DNA from: Aliidiomarina soli
Lineage (GTDB): Bacteria; Pseudomonadota; Gammaproteobacteria; Enterobacterales; Alteromonadaceae
Assembly (NCBI RefSeq): GCF_003986975.1
Contig: NZ_PIPO01000005.1
Coordinates: 1 to 64,000 of the forward strand
Length of the DNA: 64,000 nucleotides
Reading direction: 5' to 3'
The translations under genes and the position numbers were made by a program. Position 1 is the stretch's first letter. Each line of letters opens with the position of its first letter. Positions 45,332 to 54,251 of the stretch are shown here, one piece after another. The notes beneath the pieces are model-generated. The model had not been told where the DNA came from. It saw only the letters and a program-made list of their open reading frames with translations, and did no database searches.

Positions 45332-46314
45332 AATGCTTTGGTTGCCATGCTGATAGCTTGTTCGAGGGCAAGCTTGAAACTGCCGGGATGGGCGTTACCT
45401 CGACCCGCTAAATCAAGGGCTGTGCCATGGTCGACTGAGGTGCGGATAAATGGCAAGCCAAGGGTAATGTTAACTGCTGCGCCGAAGCCTTTGTACTTCA
45501 GTACGGGGAGTCCCTGGTCATGATACATCGCAAGCACTGCATCTGCCTGTTCCAGGTATTTTGGTTGAAAAATTGTGTCTGCAGGTAACGGTCCCTGAAG
45601 CTGGTAGCCATGCTCCTGTCGCAGTTGCTCCAGACATGGCTCAATCACAGCCTGTTCCTCGCTCCCCAGGTGGCCATTTTCGCCGGCGTGAGGGTTGAGA
45701 CCGCAAACCAGAATACGTGGCGCGGGGAGGTTAAACTTGCTCACCAAATCCTGATGCAGAATATGAATCACTTTTTCCAGTCGTTGTGTGGTAATCGCTT
45801 TCGCCACATACGCAAGCGGAATATGGGTAGTGACCAGTGCAACGCGCAGCCCCTCAGTAGCCAGCATCATCACCACATCGTTGCAACCTGCCTGGTGAGC
45901 AAAAAATTCGGTATGGCCGCTGAAGGGGATACCAGCTTCGTTAATAATACCTTTGTGTACAGGGCCGGTGACCACTGCCGCAAATTCGCCGCTAAGATTG
46001 CCTTCACAGGCTAAGCGCAGGGTTTCAATCACATAGCCACCGTTGGCGTCATCGAGCTGGCCGGCTACCGTGGGTTTAGCGCTAGCCACATGGCGAACGC
46101 AAAGTTCGCCCGCAGCAGTGGGCTGCGCTGGCTGGTCTGGTTCATAACTGCGCAGGTGTAGTGGTAATTCAAGTAGGCGGGCTCGTGCCAGCAGCAGTTC
46201 ACGGTCGGCAAAAACAACCAGCTCAGCAGGCCATGCCTGCTGAGCTAACTGAATAATTAAATCAGGACCAATGCCAGCGGGTTCTCCCGCTGTCACAGCT
46301 AAGCGAAGGGTCAC
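45328..46314 (-). CDS. pdxA: 4-hydroxythreonine-4-phosphate dehydrogenase
   Basis: Pyridoxal phosphate synthesis, DXP-dependent branch. The 328-residue protein has [41 protein letters not shown] (metal His), the [13 protein letters not shown] segment, [16 protein letters not shown] and [15 protein letters not shown]. Overlaps surA and rsmA by 4 nt on either side. Confidence 0.97.
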   Translation of the reverse strand: MTLRLAVTAGEPAGIGPDLIIQLAQQAWPAELVVFADRELLLARARLLELPLHLRSYEPDQPAQPTAAGELCVRHVASAKPTVAGQLDDANGGYVIETLRLACEGNLSGEFAAVVTGPVHKGIINEAGIPFSGHTEFFAHQAGCNDVVMMLATEGLRVALVTTHIPLAYVAKAITTQRLEKVIHILHQDLVSKFNLPAPRILVCGLNPHAGENGHLGSEEQAVIEPCLEQLRQEHGYQLQGPLPADTIFQPKYLEQADAVLAMYHDQGLPVLKYKGFGAAVNITLGLPFIRTSVDHGTALDLAGRGNAHPGSFKLALEQAISMATKAL

Positions 46315-47597
46315 TGTTCGAGCACCTCGACATACGCATTGTCGCGTAGCTCCTGTAACCAGATATCCAGTTCTTCGCGGTACTTACGGGAAAACAGCAT
46401 GTTACCCGCCTGGTCCTGCTTGCGTTGTTCAGTCACATCCTGAGTGCGACGGTCCTGAACTTCAATGATGTGCCAACCATGAGTGGTGCGGAACGGCTCA
46501 CTGATATAGCCAATCTCCTGATTCTCCGCTTTCTCACGGAATTCAGGTACGTACATTGACGGGTCTGCCCAGCCCAGGTCCCCACCGACACGTGCTGAAC
46601 CTGTGTCAGCCGAGTGCTCCTGAGCCAGCTCTGCAAACTCTTTTTCGCCACTCATAATCTGTTCGCGGAATTCCGCTAACATTGAACGGGCACGGGCGTC
46701 AGATAAAATAACCGAGGGTTGAATCAGGATATGCCGTGCTTTTACTTCTTCCGCCGTAAACACTTCAGCACCGCGAACCTCATTAACCCGTAAGATATGG
46801 AAACCGATCCCGGAACGTAGTGGACCCACAGTATCGCCGGCCTGGGAGCCTTCTACAGCATCTGCAAACAGCGTTGGCATGGTGTTGATAGTCATCCAAC
46901 CCATCTCGCCACCATCCAGTGCGTTAGACGCGGAGGAAGCCGTCACTGCAAGCTCTGCAAAGTCATCACCTTCTGCAAGGCGGTTAAGTACCGCACTCGC
47001 TCGTTGCTCTGCAGCGCTTTCGTTGTTTTCGCCGCTGTCGTCCTGAAAGCTGATCAATATATGGCTCAAATTGTATTCGGTAGTGGAGTCACCCTGTTCG
47101 TCAATGATTTGGACCAGGTTATTAATTTCCTGAGGACTGATATAAACCCGCCGCTGAACGGTTGCACGCTGCACTTCGTTGGTCACGATCTGCTCACGGA
47201 CGTTCTCCCGGTACTGACGCCAGGACTCTCCGTCCGCCTCAATCTGCGTCCGCATCATATCGACTGTCATCTCGTTGTCGGAGGCAATAGAGGCGATGGT
47301 CTGGTCGAGTTGAGCATCACTGATGCGAATACCCATGCGCTCGGCTAACTGCATTTGCAGTTTCTGAGAGATGAGACGTTCACTGGCCTGAGTGCGTAAC
47401 ACATCGTCACTTGGAAGTGAGCGGTTGGCACTGCGGCTGTCACGTTTAACCTGCTGAATAAGACTCTGAATTTCGCTTTCCAGAACGACCGTGTTATCGA
47501 CAATAATAGCGACGCGGTCTAGCGACTGTTGTGCCAGGCTTGATGCAGATGCTAGCAGCATGCTCAGAGCGATGATCCAGGATGTTACTACTCTCAT
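46311..47597 (-). CDS. surA: Periplasmic chaperone and prolyl isomerase SurA
   Basis: Escorts unfolded outer-membrane proteins to the Bam complex. The 428-residue protein has a signal peptide (about 1-22, ending SSLAQ), an N-terminal chaperone domain, two parvulin domains (about 165-270 and 280-380; [13 protein letters not shown] and [14 protein letters not shown] in the second) and a C-terminal helix. Start ATG 47597 gives a compact signal peptide; an in-frame ATG at 47621 overlaps the lptD stop (TAATG) and would add 8 residues. Confidence 0.96.
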   Translation of the reverse strand: MRVVTSWIIALSMLLASASSLAQQSLDRVAIIVDNTVVLESEIQSLIQQVKRDSRSANRSLPSDDVLRTQASERLISQKLQMQLAERMGIRISDAQLDQTIASIASDNEMTVDMMRTQIEADGESWRQYRENVREQIVTNEVQRATVQRRVYISPQEINNLVQIIDEQGDSTTEYNLSHILISFQDDSGENNESAAEQRASAVLNRLAEGDDFAELAVTASSASNALDGGEMGWMTINTMPTLFADAVEGSQAGDTVGPLRSGIGFHILRVNEVRGAEVFTAEEVKARHILIQPSVILSDARARSMLAEFREQIMSGEKEFAELAQEHSADTGSARVGGDLGWADPSMYVPEFREKAENQEIGYISEPFRTTHGWHIIEVQDRRTQDVTEQRKQDQAGNMLFSRKYREELDIWLQELRDNAYVEVLEQ

Positions 47598-47620
47598 AAA
47601 ATATCCATTAATTGTGTACA

Positions 47621-49996
47621 TTAATCACTTAAGTAAAATGGGCGACGATAGCCAAAAATGCCTTGTTGCAGCATGCCCGCGAGGCTAGAGCGGTCATTAC
47701 TTAGGCCTGTAATAACAAATTGCAGACTGAGACCATTGTCAAATTCAGCTGGTGACAGGCTCTGTTGCGACTGAATACCTTCGAAGTTGCGGTCGATCCG
47801 ACGATAGGCACTTAAGCGCACGGCCCAGCAACAGCTTTCATATTGGACGCCGAAATTTGCATCCAGGGTCCGGCTATTGCCGAGGTCCCGATAATAGTGC
47901 CCGGCTACCGACCACTGCGAGCGAAGCTGCCAGGAGCCAAGCATACCAACTTGTTCAACGTCAGTTTCCGTACCAATAAGACCGCGAACCTGACGGAAGT
48001 TCAACTGTATCAAATTGCTATTATCTTTACGATATTCAACAGCAGACCGGCTTTTCTGCATTTGGTTCAGTTCACTGTCGTACTGAGCACTGGCGCTGAA
48101 GAACCAGCGACTGCTAATACGAAAATCGACTTCTGCAGCCAATTCTGACGAGGTATCCGTAATTTGAGTCGAGTTATCAAATAACTGAGTTTCGCTGTCA
48201 TCAAAGTAAAATATCTGACCGATGCTGAAGCGCATAAGTTCTTCGGCACTCTGATTAAAAATACTGGTGGTTGCGCCGACCGTTACCTGGTTGGCATCAG
48301 CTATCCGGTCCAGTCCGGAAAAACGACGTTTGCGAAACAGTCCGTTGTAATCGTCCTGCAACGGCACAGAGTCATACACCCCAATGTTGCGTTGGTCGCG
48401 ATAGGGGGTGTAGAGAAATTGCACCTGAGGTTGCAGAGTCTGGATTCCGGTCTGATCAGAGAACGAGAACGGGCGTTCAAAGTTCAGTTGGCCGTGCAGT
48501 CGCAACTCAGGTAACGCTCGGGTAATCGAGCGATCTACCAGTTCATCGTTTTCAATCAGGGTTTGTTCATAATGGGTTAGCAGCATGCGCCCTTCTGAAC
48601 TCCACTCCCAGCCAGGGCGTCGCATGAGGTAGCTAACGCCGGTCTCGGTGTGAAAACGAGAGGCTTTCTCGGGTGAGCCGCTTTGGCGCTCAAAGTGCGT
48701 CAGTTCGTTCTGCCAGTCGAGGCGCAGGCCCTGTCGTATGGGCTGACCGGTATCATAGTCAACGCTTAGCCGGGGGAGAGTGCGGAACGCGCTCTGGTAG
48801 GGGCCCAGCAACTGAAAATCTTCAATCTGTAATTGGCCTTGCCAGCGATTATTGGAGTAGTCGGCTTGCCCGCGGCGATAAATATGCGAGTCCGCCCGGT
48901 TGGCAAAGTCGCTGCCGAAATCATTAAAATAATTTACATCACTGACTGAGCTGGCATCGACGTAGGTGCTCCAGTTGTCATTGATATGAGCAAGGTGTTC
49001 AACCCGCCAGTAGGAGCGCGAACCTTCATCCGGACGGTCATTATCCTGGTCGAGTAACTCAAGATTAACCTGCGCGAGTTGGCGCTGGTCGAGGTAACGT
49101 CCTTCGGCCATGCCCATGATGCCGCGCTGGGACATGTAGCGCGGGGTTACGGTAGCGTCGTAGTTGGGCGCCAGGTTAAAATAGTAAGGCTGCGCGAGCT
49201 CAATCCCGTTGCGTCCCGATGAGGTTATTGTGGGATGCAAGAAGCCTGATTTGCGCTCGTCGGTAAGCGGGAAAGAGAAACTTGGCACATACAGCACTGG
49301 AATATTAAACAAGCGCACCTGAGCACCACGCGCCCGACCCCAGCCTTCGTCCTCGTTCATTTCTATACTGCGGGCGCGGATTTCCCACGGGGGGCGATCG
49401 CCGGGGCAGGTCGTAAAGCTGGAACGGTTGAAATTGAGAGAGCGGGTGTTGTCGACATTGGTGATGTGGAGTCCGCGAGCCGCTCCTCTGGCTGAGGTGC
49501 CAACCAGATAGTAATCAAGCTGATTAATAGACGCCGTCTGCGTCCGGGTGTTTGCTTCAATACTGTCGCCGCGTACCGCGACATAGCCGTCTGTGTAAAC
49601 CAGGCCACCGGTTGCGCTCAAAGACCCTTCAGCCTGGTTAAACTGAGCCTGTTCGGTTTGAATATACTGGTTCAGATGGCGGATCTCGACATTGCCACGA
49701 AACGAAGCCTGATTATTGCGCCGCATATCGAATTCATCTGCATTGACTTCAAGGCGCTCGCTGCCGTCTGCACGCACAGAGGCATCCATGGCTGTGTTCA
49801 TCACGGCATTTTTCATCACGGCATTGTGCAGCACCGGATTAACCCCTTCGCCGACGTGTGTGGCTGGGTCTGGTAACCACTCGGGAGGAGCAGAACACTG
49901 CTCGGTCAGCGATGGCGGATTAGAGTTTGCCTGCACTGGGGCTGCCATAAGCAGCGGTAACAAGATAACAGTTGGCAGATGCCCGGGATAATGCAC
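47621..49996 (-). CDS. lptD: LPS-assembly protein LptD
   Basis: Outer-membrane barrel that, with LptE, places lipopolysaccharide in the outer leaflet. The 791-residue protein has a signal peptide (1-23), a jellyroll domain (about 75-220: LEVNADEFDMRRNNQASFRGN) and a large barrel. The four cysteines needed for the two disulfides are present: Cys34, Cys about 197 and the Cys-Cys pair about 722-723. The start is GTG 49996 with GGAG upstream. First gene of the run through apaH; divergent from amgK. Confidence 0.96.
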   Translation of the reverse strand: MHYPGHLPTVILLPLLMAAPVQANSNPPSLTEQCSAPPEWLPDPATHVGEGVNPVLHNAVMKNAVMNTAMDASVRADGSERLEVNADEFDMRRNNQASFRGNVEIRHLNQYIQTEQAQFNQAEGSLSATGGLVYTDGYVAVRGDSIEANTRTQTASINQLDYYLVGTSARGAARGLHITNVDNTRSLNFNRSSFTTCPGDRPPWEIRARSIEMNEDEGWGRARGAQVRLFNIPVLYVPSFSFPLTDERKSGFLHPTITSSGRNGIELAQPYYFNLAPNYDATVTPRYMSQRGIMGMAEGRYLDQRQLAQVNLELLDQDNDRPDEGSRSYWRVEHLAHINDNWSTYVDASSVSDVNYFNDFGSDFANRADSHIYRRGQADYSNNRWQGQLQIEDFQLLGPYQSAFRTLPRLSVDYDTGQPIRQGLRLDWQNELTHFERQSGSPEKASRFHTETGVSYLMRRPGWEWSSEGRMLLTHYEQTLIENDELVDRSITRALPELRLHGQLNFERPFSFSDQTGIQTLQPQVQFLYTPYRDQRNIGVYDSVPLQDDYNGLFRKRRFSGLDRIADANQVTVGATTSIFNQSAEELMRFSIGQIFYFDDSETQLFDNSTQITDTSSELAAEVDFRISSRWFFSASAQYDSELNQMQKSRSAVEYRKDNSNLIQLNFRQVRGLIGTETDVEQVGMLGSWQLRSQWSVAGHYYRDLGNSRTLDANFGVQYESCCWAVRLSAYRRIDRNFEGIQSQQSLSPAEFDNGLSLQFVITGLSNDRSSLAGMLQQGIFGYRRPFYLSD
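49797..49826. repeat. 15-nt tandem duplication inside lptD
   Basis: TTCATCACGGCATTT is followed directly by TTCATCACGGCATTG. It encodes the repeated pentapeptide NAVMN/NAVMK near residues 57-66, between the signal peptide and the jellyroll, where LptD sequences vary. Confidence 0.8.
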
Positions 49997-50124
49997 CGTG
50001 ACTGGCTCCGTCAGTTAGAATGAAAAGGTGTCGCAAAAGGCGTTTATGATAAAGCAATTTCCTTCGCGCGGCTATTTGATAAGATAGACCTTTTATACAG
50101 ATTGACGAATAGGAGCGCCATATA

Positions 50125-51132
50125 GTGACTGACATTCGGCAGCAGCAGTTAGCCAGTTGGTTGGAGACTCAGCCTGAGTGCCCGGCGGGAGCGCTACAGA
50201 GTGTTTCCGGTGACGCCAGTTTTCGGCGTTATTTTCGCTACCCATATGCGGGTAGCTGGCGCATAGCCGTTGATGCGCCTCCACCGCATGAGTCGTTGCA
50301 GCCATTTATGGCGATAGCACAACGCTACGCTGACGGAGGTGTCGCAGTACCACTGGTGCATGCCTTCGACGAAAAACAGGGTTTTATGGTGCTTGATGAC
50401 CTTGGCGACACCCTGCTTTACAGTCAACTGACCGATGAAGCCGCCGCGGAAACCAGTTATCAGCAGGCGCTAGCCATGCTGCCGAAAATAATGCGCGTCA
50501 CCAGTACCGACCAGGGACCACTGCCAGCTTACTCAGAGGCGCTGCTGCAACGGGAGCTGGATCTGTTTCATGACTGGCTCCTGGAAACTCATTTGGGGCT
50601 GACCCTGACCCCTACGCAACAACGGGTGTGGGTTAATGCCTGCGATCTACTGAAAGACAACGCACTGTCTCAACCCCAGGTTGGGGTGCATCGGGACTAC
50701 CATTCGCGCAACATTATGCAGACCGACGAGGGGTTGGCGGTTATCGACTTTCAGGATGCGGTACTCGGGCCTGTTACCTATGACGCAGTCTCGTTGTTGC
50801 GCGACTGCTACGTACGCTGGCCGGATCAATTTGTCGCCGTTCAGCGTGCCTTCTTGTACCAGCGGCTCCGCACTGAAAAGCTGCTGGACAGTGAGGTCAG
50901 CGAAGAGACCTTTACCCGCTGGTTTGACTTAATGGGCATTCAGCGTCATCTCAAGGCGGCTGGTATATTCGCCAGACTGAATCACCGTGATGGTAAGCCG
51001 GGGTATATGGCCGATGTGCCGCGCACCTTAAGCTACATTAAGGATATCAGCCAAGGGTACCCGGACTTAGCAGAGTTCCATGCGCTGTTAACGGATATTT
51101 TGCCAGGAGCCTCGTTTTCATGCGAGCGATGA
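50125..51132 (+). CDS. amgK: N-acetylmuramate / N-acetylglucosamine anomeric kinase AmgK
   Basis: Phosphorylates recycled MurNAc at the anomeric carbon, bypassing de novo UDP-MurNAc synthesis. The 335-residue aminoglycoside-phosphotransferase fold shows VSGDASFRRYFRY, MVLDDLGDTLL, the catalytic VHRDYHSRNIM and metal-binding VIDFQDAVLGPVTYDAVSLL. The start is GTG 50125 with AGGAG 9 nt upstream. It overlaps murU by 13 nt and sits beside lptD exactly as in Pseudomonas. Confidence 0.92.
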   Translation: MTDIRQQQLASWLETQPECPAGALQSVSGDASFRRYFRYPYAGSWRIAVDAPPPHESLQPFMAIAQRYADGGVAVPLVHAFDEKQGFMVLDDLGDTLLYSQLTDEAAAETSYQQALAMLPKIMRVTSTDQGPLPAYSEALLQRELDLFHDWLLETHLGLTLTPTQQRVWVNACDLLKDNALSQPQVGVHRDYHSRNIMQTDEGLAVIDFQDAVLGPVTYDAVSLLRDCYVRWPDQFVAVQRAFLYQRLRTEKLLDSEVSEETFTRWFDLMGIQRHLKAAGIFARLNHRDGKPGYMADVPRTLSYIKDISQGYPDLAEFHALLTDILPGASFSCER

Positions 51133-51797
51133 TCCTGGCGGCTGGCCGTGGCAGCAGAATGCGTCCATTGACCGACCAGTTACCAAAGCCATTACTGACT
51201 GCTGCAGGTACGCCGTTAATTGACTACCATTTGCATAAACTGGCGAAGGCTGGGGTCACTGATGTGGTGATTAATCATGCCTGGCTTGGTCAACAGCTTG
51301 AGGCGCATATCGGTGACGGCAGTCGGTTTGGGGTCAGCGTCGCGTGGTCTCCTGAACCAGCAGGGGGGCTGGAAACTGCTGGTGGCATTATTCGCGCCTT
51401 GCCTATGCTGGGCGATGGGCCATTCATCGTGGTCAATGGTGATGTCTGGAGTGACATTGATTACCATGAGTTGCCTACTCAGCTTGGCGACGCCCATGGC
51501 CACCTGGTGCTGGTTGAGAACCCGGCTCACCATAGCGAGGGCGACTTTGCTCTTAGCGATGGTCGAATTAACCTTGAAACAACACCACGCTACACCTTTA
51601 GTGGTGTAAGCGTTATCAGTCCGCAACTTTTTGCCGGGTTTGATGAGGGTTTTCTTAAACTGCGTCCTGTCTTTGAACAGGCAATTAACGGCGGCTTGCT
51701 AACCGGCCGACTGCACCAGGGCTACTGGTGTGACGTAGGGACGCCACAACGTTTAGCTGAGCTCGATCGATATTTACGCATCGACCTCGACCATTAG
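51120..51797 (+). CDS. murU: N-acetylmuramate alpha-1-phosphate uridylyltransferase MurU
   Basis: Converts MurNAc-1-phosphate to UDP-MurNAc, the second step of the fosfomycin-insensitive recycling route. The 225-residue nucleotidyltransferase has MILAAGRGSRMRPLTDQLPK, VINHAWLGQQLEAHIGDG, ETAGGIIRALPMLG, VVNGDVWSDID and the terminal YWCDVGTPQRLAEL. Translationally coupled to amgK. Confidence 0.93.
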   Translation: MRAMILAAGRGSRMRPLTDQLPKPLLTAAGTPLIDYHLHKLAKAGVTDVVINHAWLGQQLEAHIGDGSRFGVSVAWSPEPAGGLETAGGIIRALPMLGDGPFIVVNGDVWSDIDYHELPTQLGDAHGHLVLVENPAHHSEGDFALSDGRINLETTPRYTFSGVSVISPQLFAGFDEGFLKLRPVFEQAINGGLLTGRLHQGYWCDVGTPQRLAELDRYLRIDLDH

Positions 51798-51818
51798 TGA
51801 GGAAAAAGTAGCAGGCTT

Positions 51819-52682
51819 ATGTGGGGAAAAATTGTTGGTACAGTGCTTGGCCTTTTACTTGCGCGCCTTCCGGGCGCAATTTTGGGGTTTTTAATCGGTC
51901 ATTGGTTTGATCATGCGTATCGTCAGCAGGTAAACGAAGGAGGTGGTTTCGCCAGTTTATTTAAAGATCAGCGGTTAAACTCAAAACAGGCGACGTTTTT
52001 CTACGCCATGTTTGCAACTCTCGGTCACTTGGCGAAGAGCAAGGGCCGTGTCACGGAAGTGGATATTGCGCAGGCTCAGCAGCTGATGAAAGAGCTTGAG
52101 TTACATGGCGACATGATGCGTGAGGCACAGGAGGCATTTCGCGAAGGCAAACAGGCGAATTTCCCGTTAGAGAAAACGTTAAAGCAGTTTCGCCAGGATA
52201 GCCGTGGCCGCTTTGACCTTTTACAGCTATTTATGGAACAACTAGTGGTTGCGGCTTTGAATGACCGACGTCTGCAGCGCAGTGAATACGATGTTCTGTT
52301 ACGTGCTGCCCGGGCATTGGGTTTCAACAAGTTCCAGCTGGATAAATGGCTGTTAATGACCGGGGCGAGTGCTCGTTTTGCCCAGTCGTCCGGCCCTCAA
52401 CAGCGCGCTCACCATCGCCAGCAGTCTCGTAGCGGCGGTGAACAGTACCGGCGGCAACAGCAGGCAGGCTCTCTGGAAGACGCCTATCAAGCACTTGGGG
52501 TTGAAGCCTCGGTTAGTGACGAACAGGTTAAAAAGACCTATCGCAGTCTGATGCGGCAATATCATCCGGATAAACTGGCCGCTCAGGGGGTGCCGGATCA
52601 AATGATGAAAAAGGCGACCCAGCGCTCGCAGGAAATTCAGGCTGCGTATGAAAAGATTAAGCGCGCACGGCGGGCCGCCTGA
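51819..52682 (+). CDS. djlA: Membrane-anchored co-chaperone DjlA
   Basis: A 287-residue type III membrane J-protein: N-terminal helix with Gly residues (about 5-27), a TerB-like helical domain (about 45-175) and a C-terminal J domain (about 222-285) with RQYHPDKLAAQG, the HPD motif that stimulates DnaK. Linked in E. coli to capsule and envelope stress signalling. In E. coli it also lies between lptD and rluA. Its stop abuts the stop of the next gene with no gap. Confidence 0.94.
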   Translation: MWGKIVGTVLGLLLARLPGAILGFLIGHWFDHAYRQQVNEGGGFASLFKDQRLNSKQATFFYAMFATLGHLAKSKGRVTEVDIAQAQQLMKELELHGDMMREAQEAFREGKQANFPLEKTLKQFRQDSRGRFDLLQLFMEQLVVAALNDRRLQRSEYDVLLRAARALGFNKFQLDKWLLMTGASARFAQSSGPQQRAHHRQQSRSGGEQYRRQQQAGSLEDAYQALGVEASVSDEQVKKTYRSLMRQYHPDKLAAQGVPDQMMKKATQRSQEIQAAYEKIKRARRAA

Positions 52683-53510
52683 TCAGAAGTCTTCGCTTTG
52701 CAGCCAGCCATATACATGGTGTTGTAGATAGCGCGGCTGCTCAGCATGACGGCCAGTGGGGAGTATACGCTGACGATAACTGAGGTGATTGTGGCGACGT
52801 GCCTGCTGCTGTCGTCTGGAATTTGTGTCAGTTGCCCAGCTATTGCCGTCACCGGGTGCTAAGTCAAGCAGCGGGATCCGCAGCTTAGCCAGGGTGGTCG
52901 CCAGCGCCTGGTTCAATTGCCACTGTGGGTAATACACACCATGCACAATCAACGCATCGATTTGAGTAAATTCACCCTCCGCCATTAAATCCGCAAGCAG
53001 TGCTGCACTGACTCCTTCTGCGACGACGATCAGGGCACCCGTGTGCTCAGCGGTATGGGTAAGTGCGGCGTTCATACGCAGCCGTAACGCGTCTTTCAGG
53101 GGCTCCACCGTAGCAGGTTCAGGATAGCGCTCGTAAGCGTCCTCTGCTTGCCAGGTAAAACTACCGATGTCGGTAGTGGGAGGTTGCAAGGCGAAGGTAT
53201 ACCAGCCGTAGCCAATCATACTTTGATACAAAGCCCGTATCGCCGACGACTGCAGCGGATGGGTGCCAACATCCGGCAGCAGGATCATGCGCCCGCGGTC
53301 ATAGGCCTGTTCATTTTCTTTTTCCAGCAGTAAATACCGATCGTCGTCGTCCTCAAGCCAGACCACCTCGCCAGGCGGCAGGTAGTACTCAAAGTCGTTC
53401 TGACTGGCGAAGGTGGCTGAGGTGGCTAGCAAGGCAGCGCCGACTAAAGCAATGCCAAAGGGCTTACCACCAATGAGCGACCATCGCGGATACTGGAAAT
53501 TTGTTTTCAT
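52683..53510 (-). CDS. DUF3530-like exported protein
   Basis: A 275-residue protein with an N-terminal signal or anchor (about 15-35, ending TFASQ) and an alpha/beta-hydrolase-like body: RMILLPDVGTHPLQSSAIRALYQ near the front, then LIVVAEGVSAALLADLMAE, where the usual nucleophile-elbow Gly-x-Ser-x-Gly is replaced by EGVSA. It matches DUF3530, of unknown function. Rich in Gln and Arg near the C terminus. It precedes nothing on its strand and converges on djlA. Confidence 0.75.
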   Translation of the reverse strand: MKTNFQYPRWSLIGGKPFGIALVGAALLATSATFASQNDFEYYLPPGEVVWLEDDDDRYLLLEKENEQAYDRGRMILLPDVGTHPLQSSAIRALYQSMIGYGWYTFALQPPTTDIGSFTWQAEDAYERYPEPATVEPLKDALRLRMNAALTHTAEHTGALIVVAEGVSAALLADLMAEGEFTQIDALIVHGVYYPQWQLNQALATTLAKLRIPLLDLAPGDGNSWATDTNSRRQQQARRHNHLSYRQRILPTGRHAEQPRYLQHHVYGWLQSEDF

Positions 53511-53555
53511 GCCTCAGGTATCGGCCAGGTTCGCCGTTTGCTTTAGTCTGGCGGG

Positions 53556-54251
53556 TTAAAAAGGTGCCGCCAGGGCGAACGCCTGGGGCTGTCCTGTTAT
53601 TGGGTGGATGAAACCGATTGACTGCGCATGCAAAAGCAGCCGTTGAGCCGCCAGTCGCGAGGTCTCAGTGCCATACAGCCGGTCGCCTAAAATCGGACAA
53701 CCGAGCGCGTTCATATGCACCCGGAGCTGATGTGAACGCCCTGTCACTGGACTCAGGATAACGTCTGATACATTCTGTTCGGCGTTATAGTTGAGTACCT
53801 CATAACCGGTCAATGAAGGTTTACCCTGGTCAGTACAAACCATTTGTTTGGGCCGGTTCGGCCAGTCACAGCGTAACGGCAGGTCGACCTCGCCCTGAGG
53901 CTGTGGCAACTGACCCGCGACGCGGGCATAGTAACGTTTGGTCACGGTCCGTCGTTGAAACTGCTTACTCAGCTCACTTTGTGCTTGCTTGTGTAAGGCA
54001 AACAGGATCAGTCCTGAGGTGGCCATGTCGAGCCGGTGAACCACGCGAATTTCTGGCCATACCCGACGCAAACGGCGTTCAAGACTGTCCTGATGAGCGG
54101 GAGCTTTGCCGGGGACTGACAGTAAACCGCTGGCCTTATCGGCAACCACAATGTCGTCATCGTAATAGACCAGGCTAAGATACGGACTCTGTGGGGGCTG
54201 ATAGACGAAATCATCCGTTGCCCGCGAAACATGACCGGTGGTTTGCATCAT
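53556..54251 (-). CDS. rluA: Dual-specificity pseudouridine synthase RluA
   Basis: Makes pseudouridine at 23S rRNA 746 and tRNA position 32. The 231-residue protein has VYYDDDIVVADKASGLLSVPGK, the catalytic HRLDMATSGLILFAL (Asp), KRYYARVAGQLPQ and GRSHQLRVHMNALGCPILGD. There is no S4 domain, as expected for RluA. Its ATG overlaps the rapA stop (ATGATG), so the pair is coupled, as in E. coli. Confidence 0.96.
   Translation of the reverse strand: MMQTTGHVSRATDDFVYQPPQSPYLSLVYYDDDIVVADKASGLLSVPGKAPAHQDSLERRLRRVWPEIRVVHRLDMATSGLILFALHKQAQSELSKQFQRRTVTKRYYARVAGQLPQPQGEVDLPLRCDWPNRPKQMVCTDQGKPSLTGYEVLNYNAEQNVSDVILSPVTGRSHQLRVHMNALGCPILGDRLYGTETSRLAAQRLLLHAQSIGFIHPITGQPQAFALAAPF

Noticed and set aside
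44523-46014. Plus-strand frames of 130-155 codons opposite rsmA and pdxA
   Set aside because: They mirror well-supported genes on the other strand and resemble no protein family.
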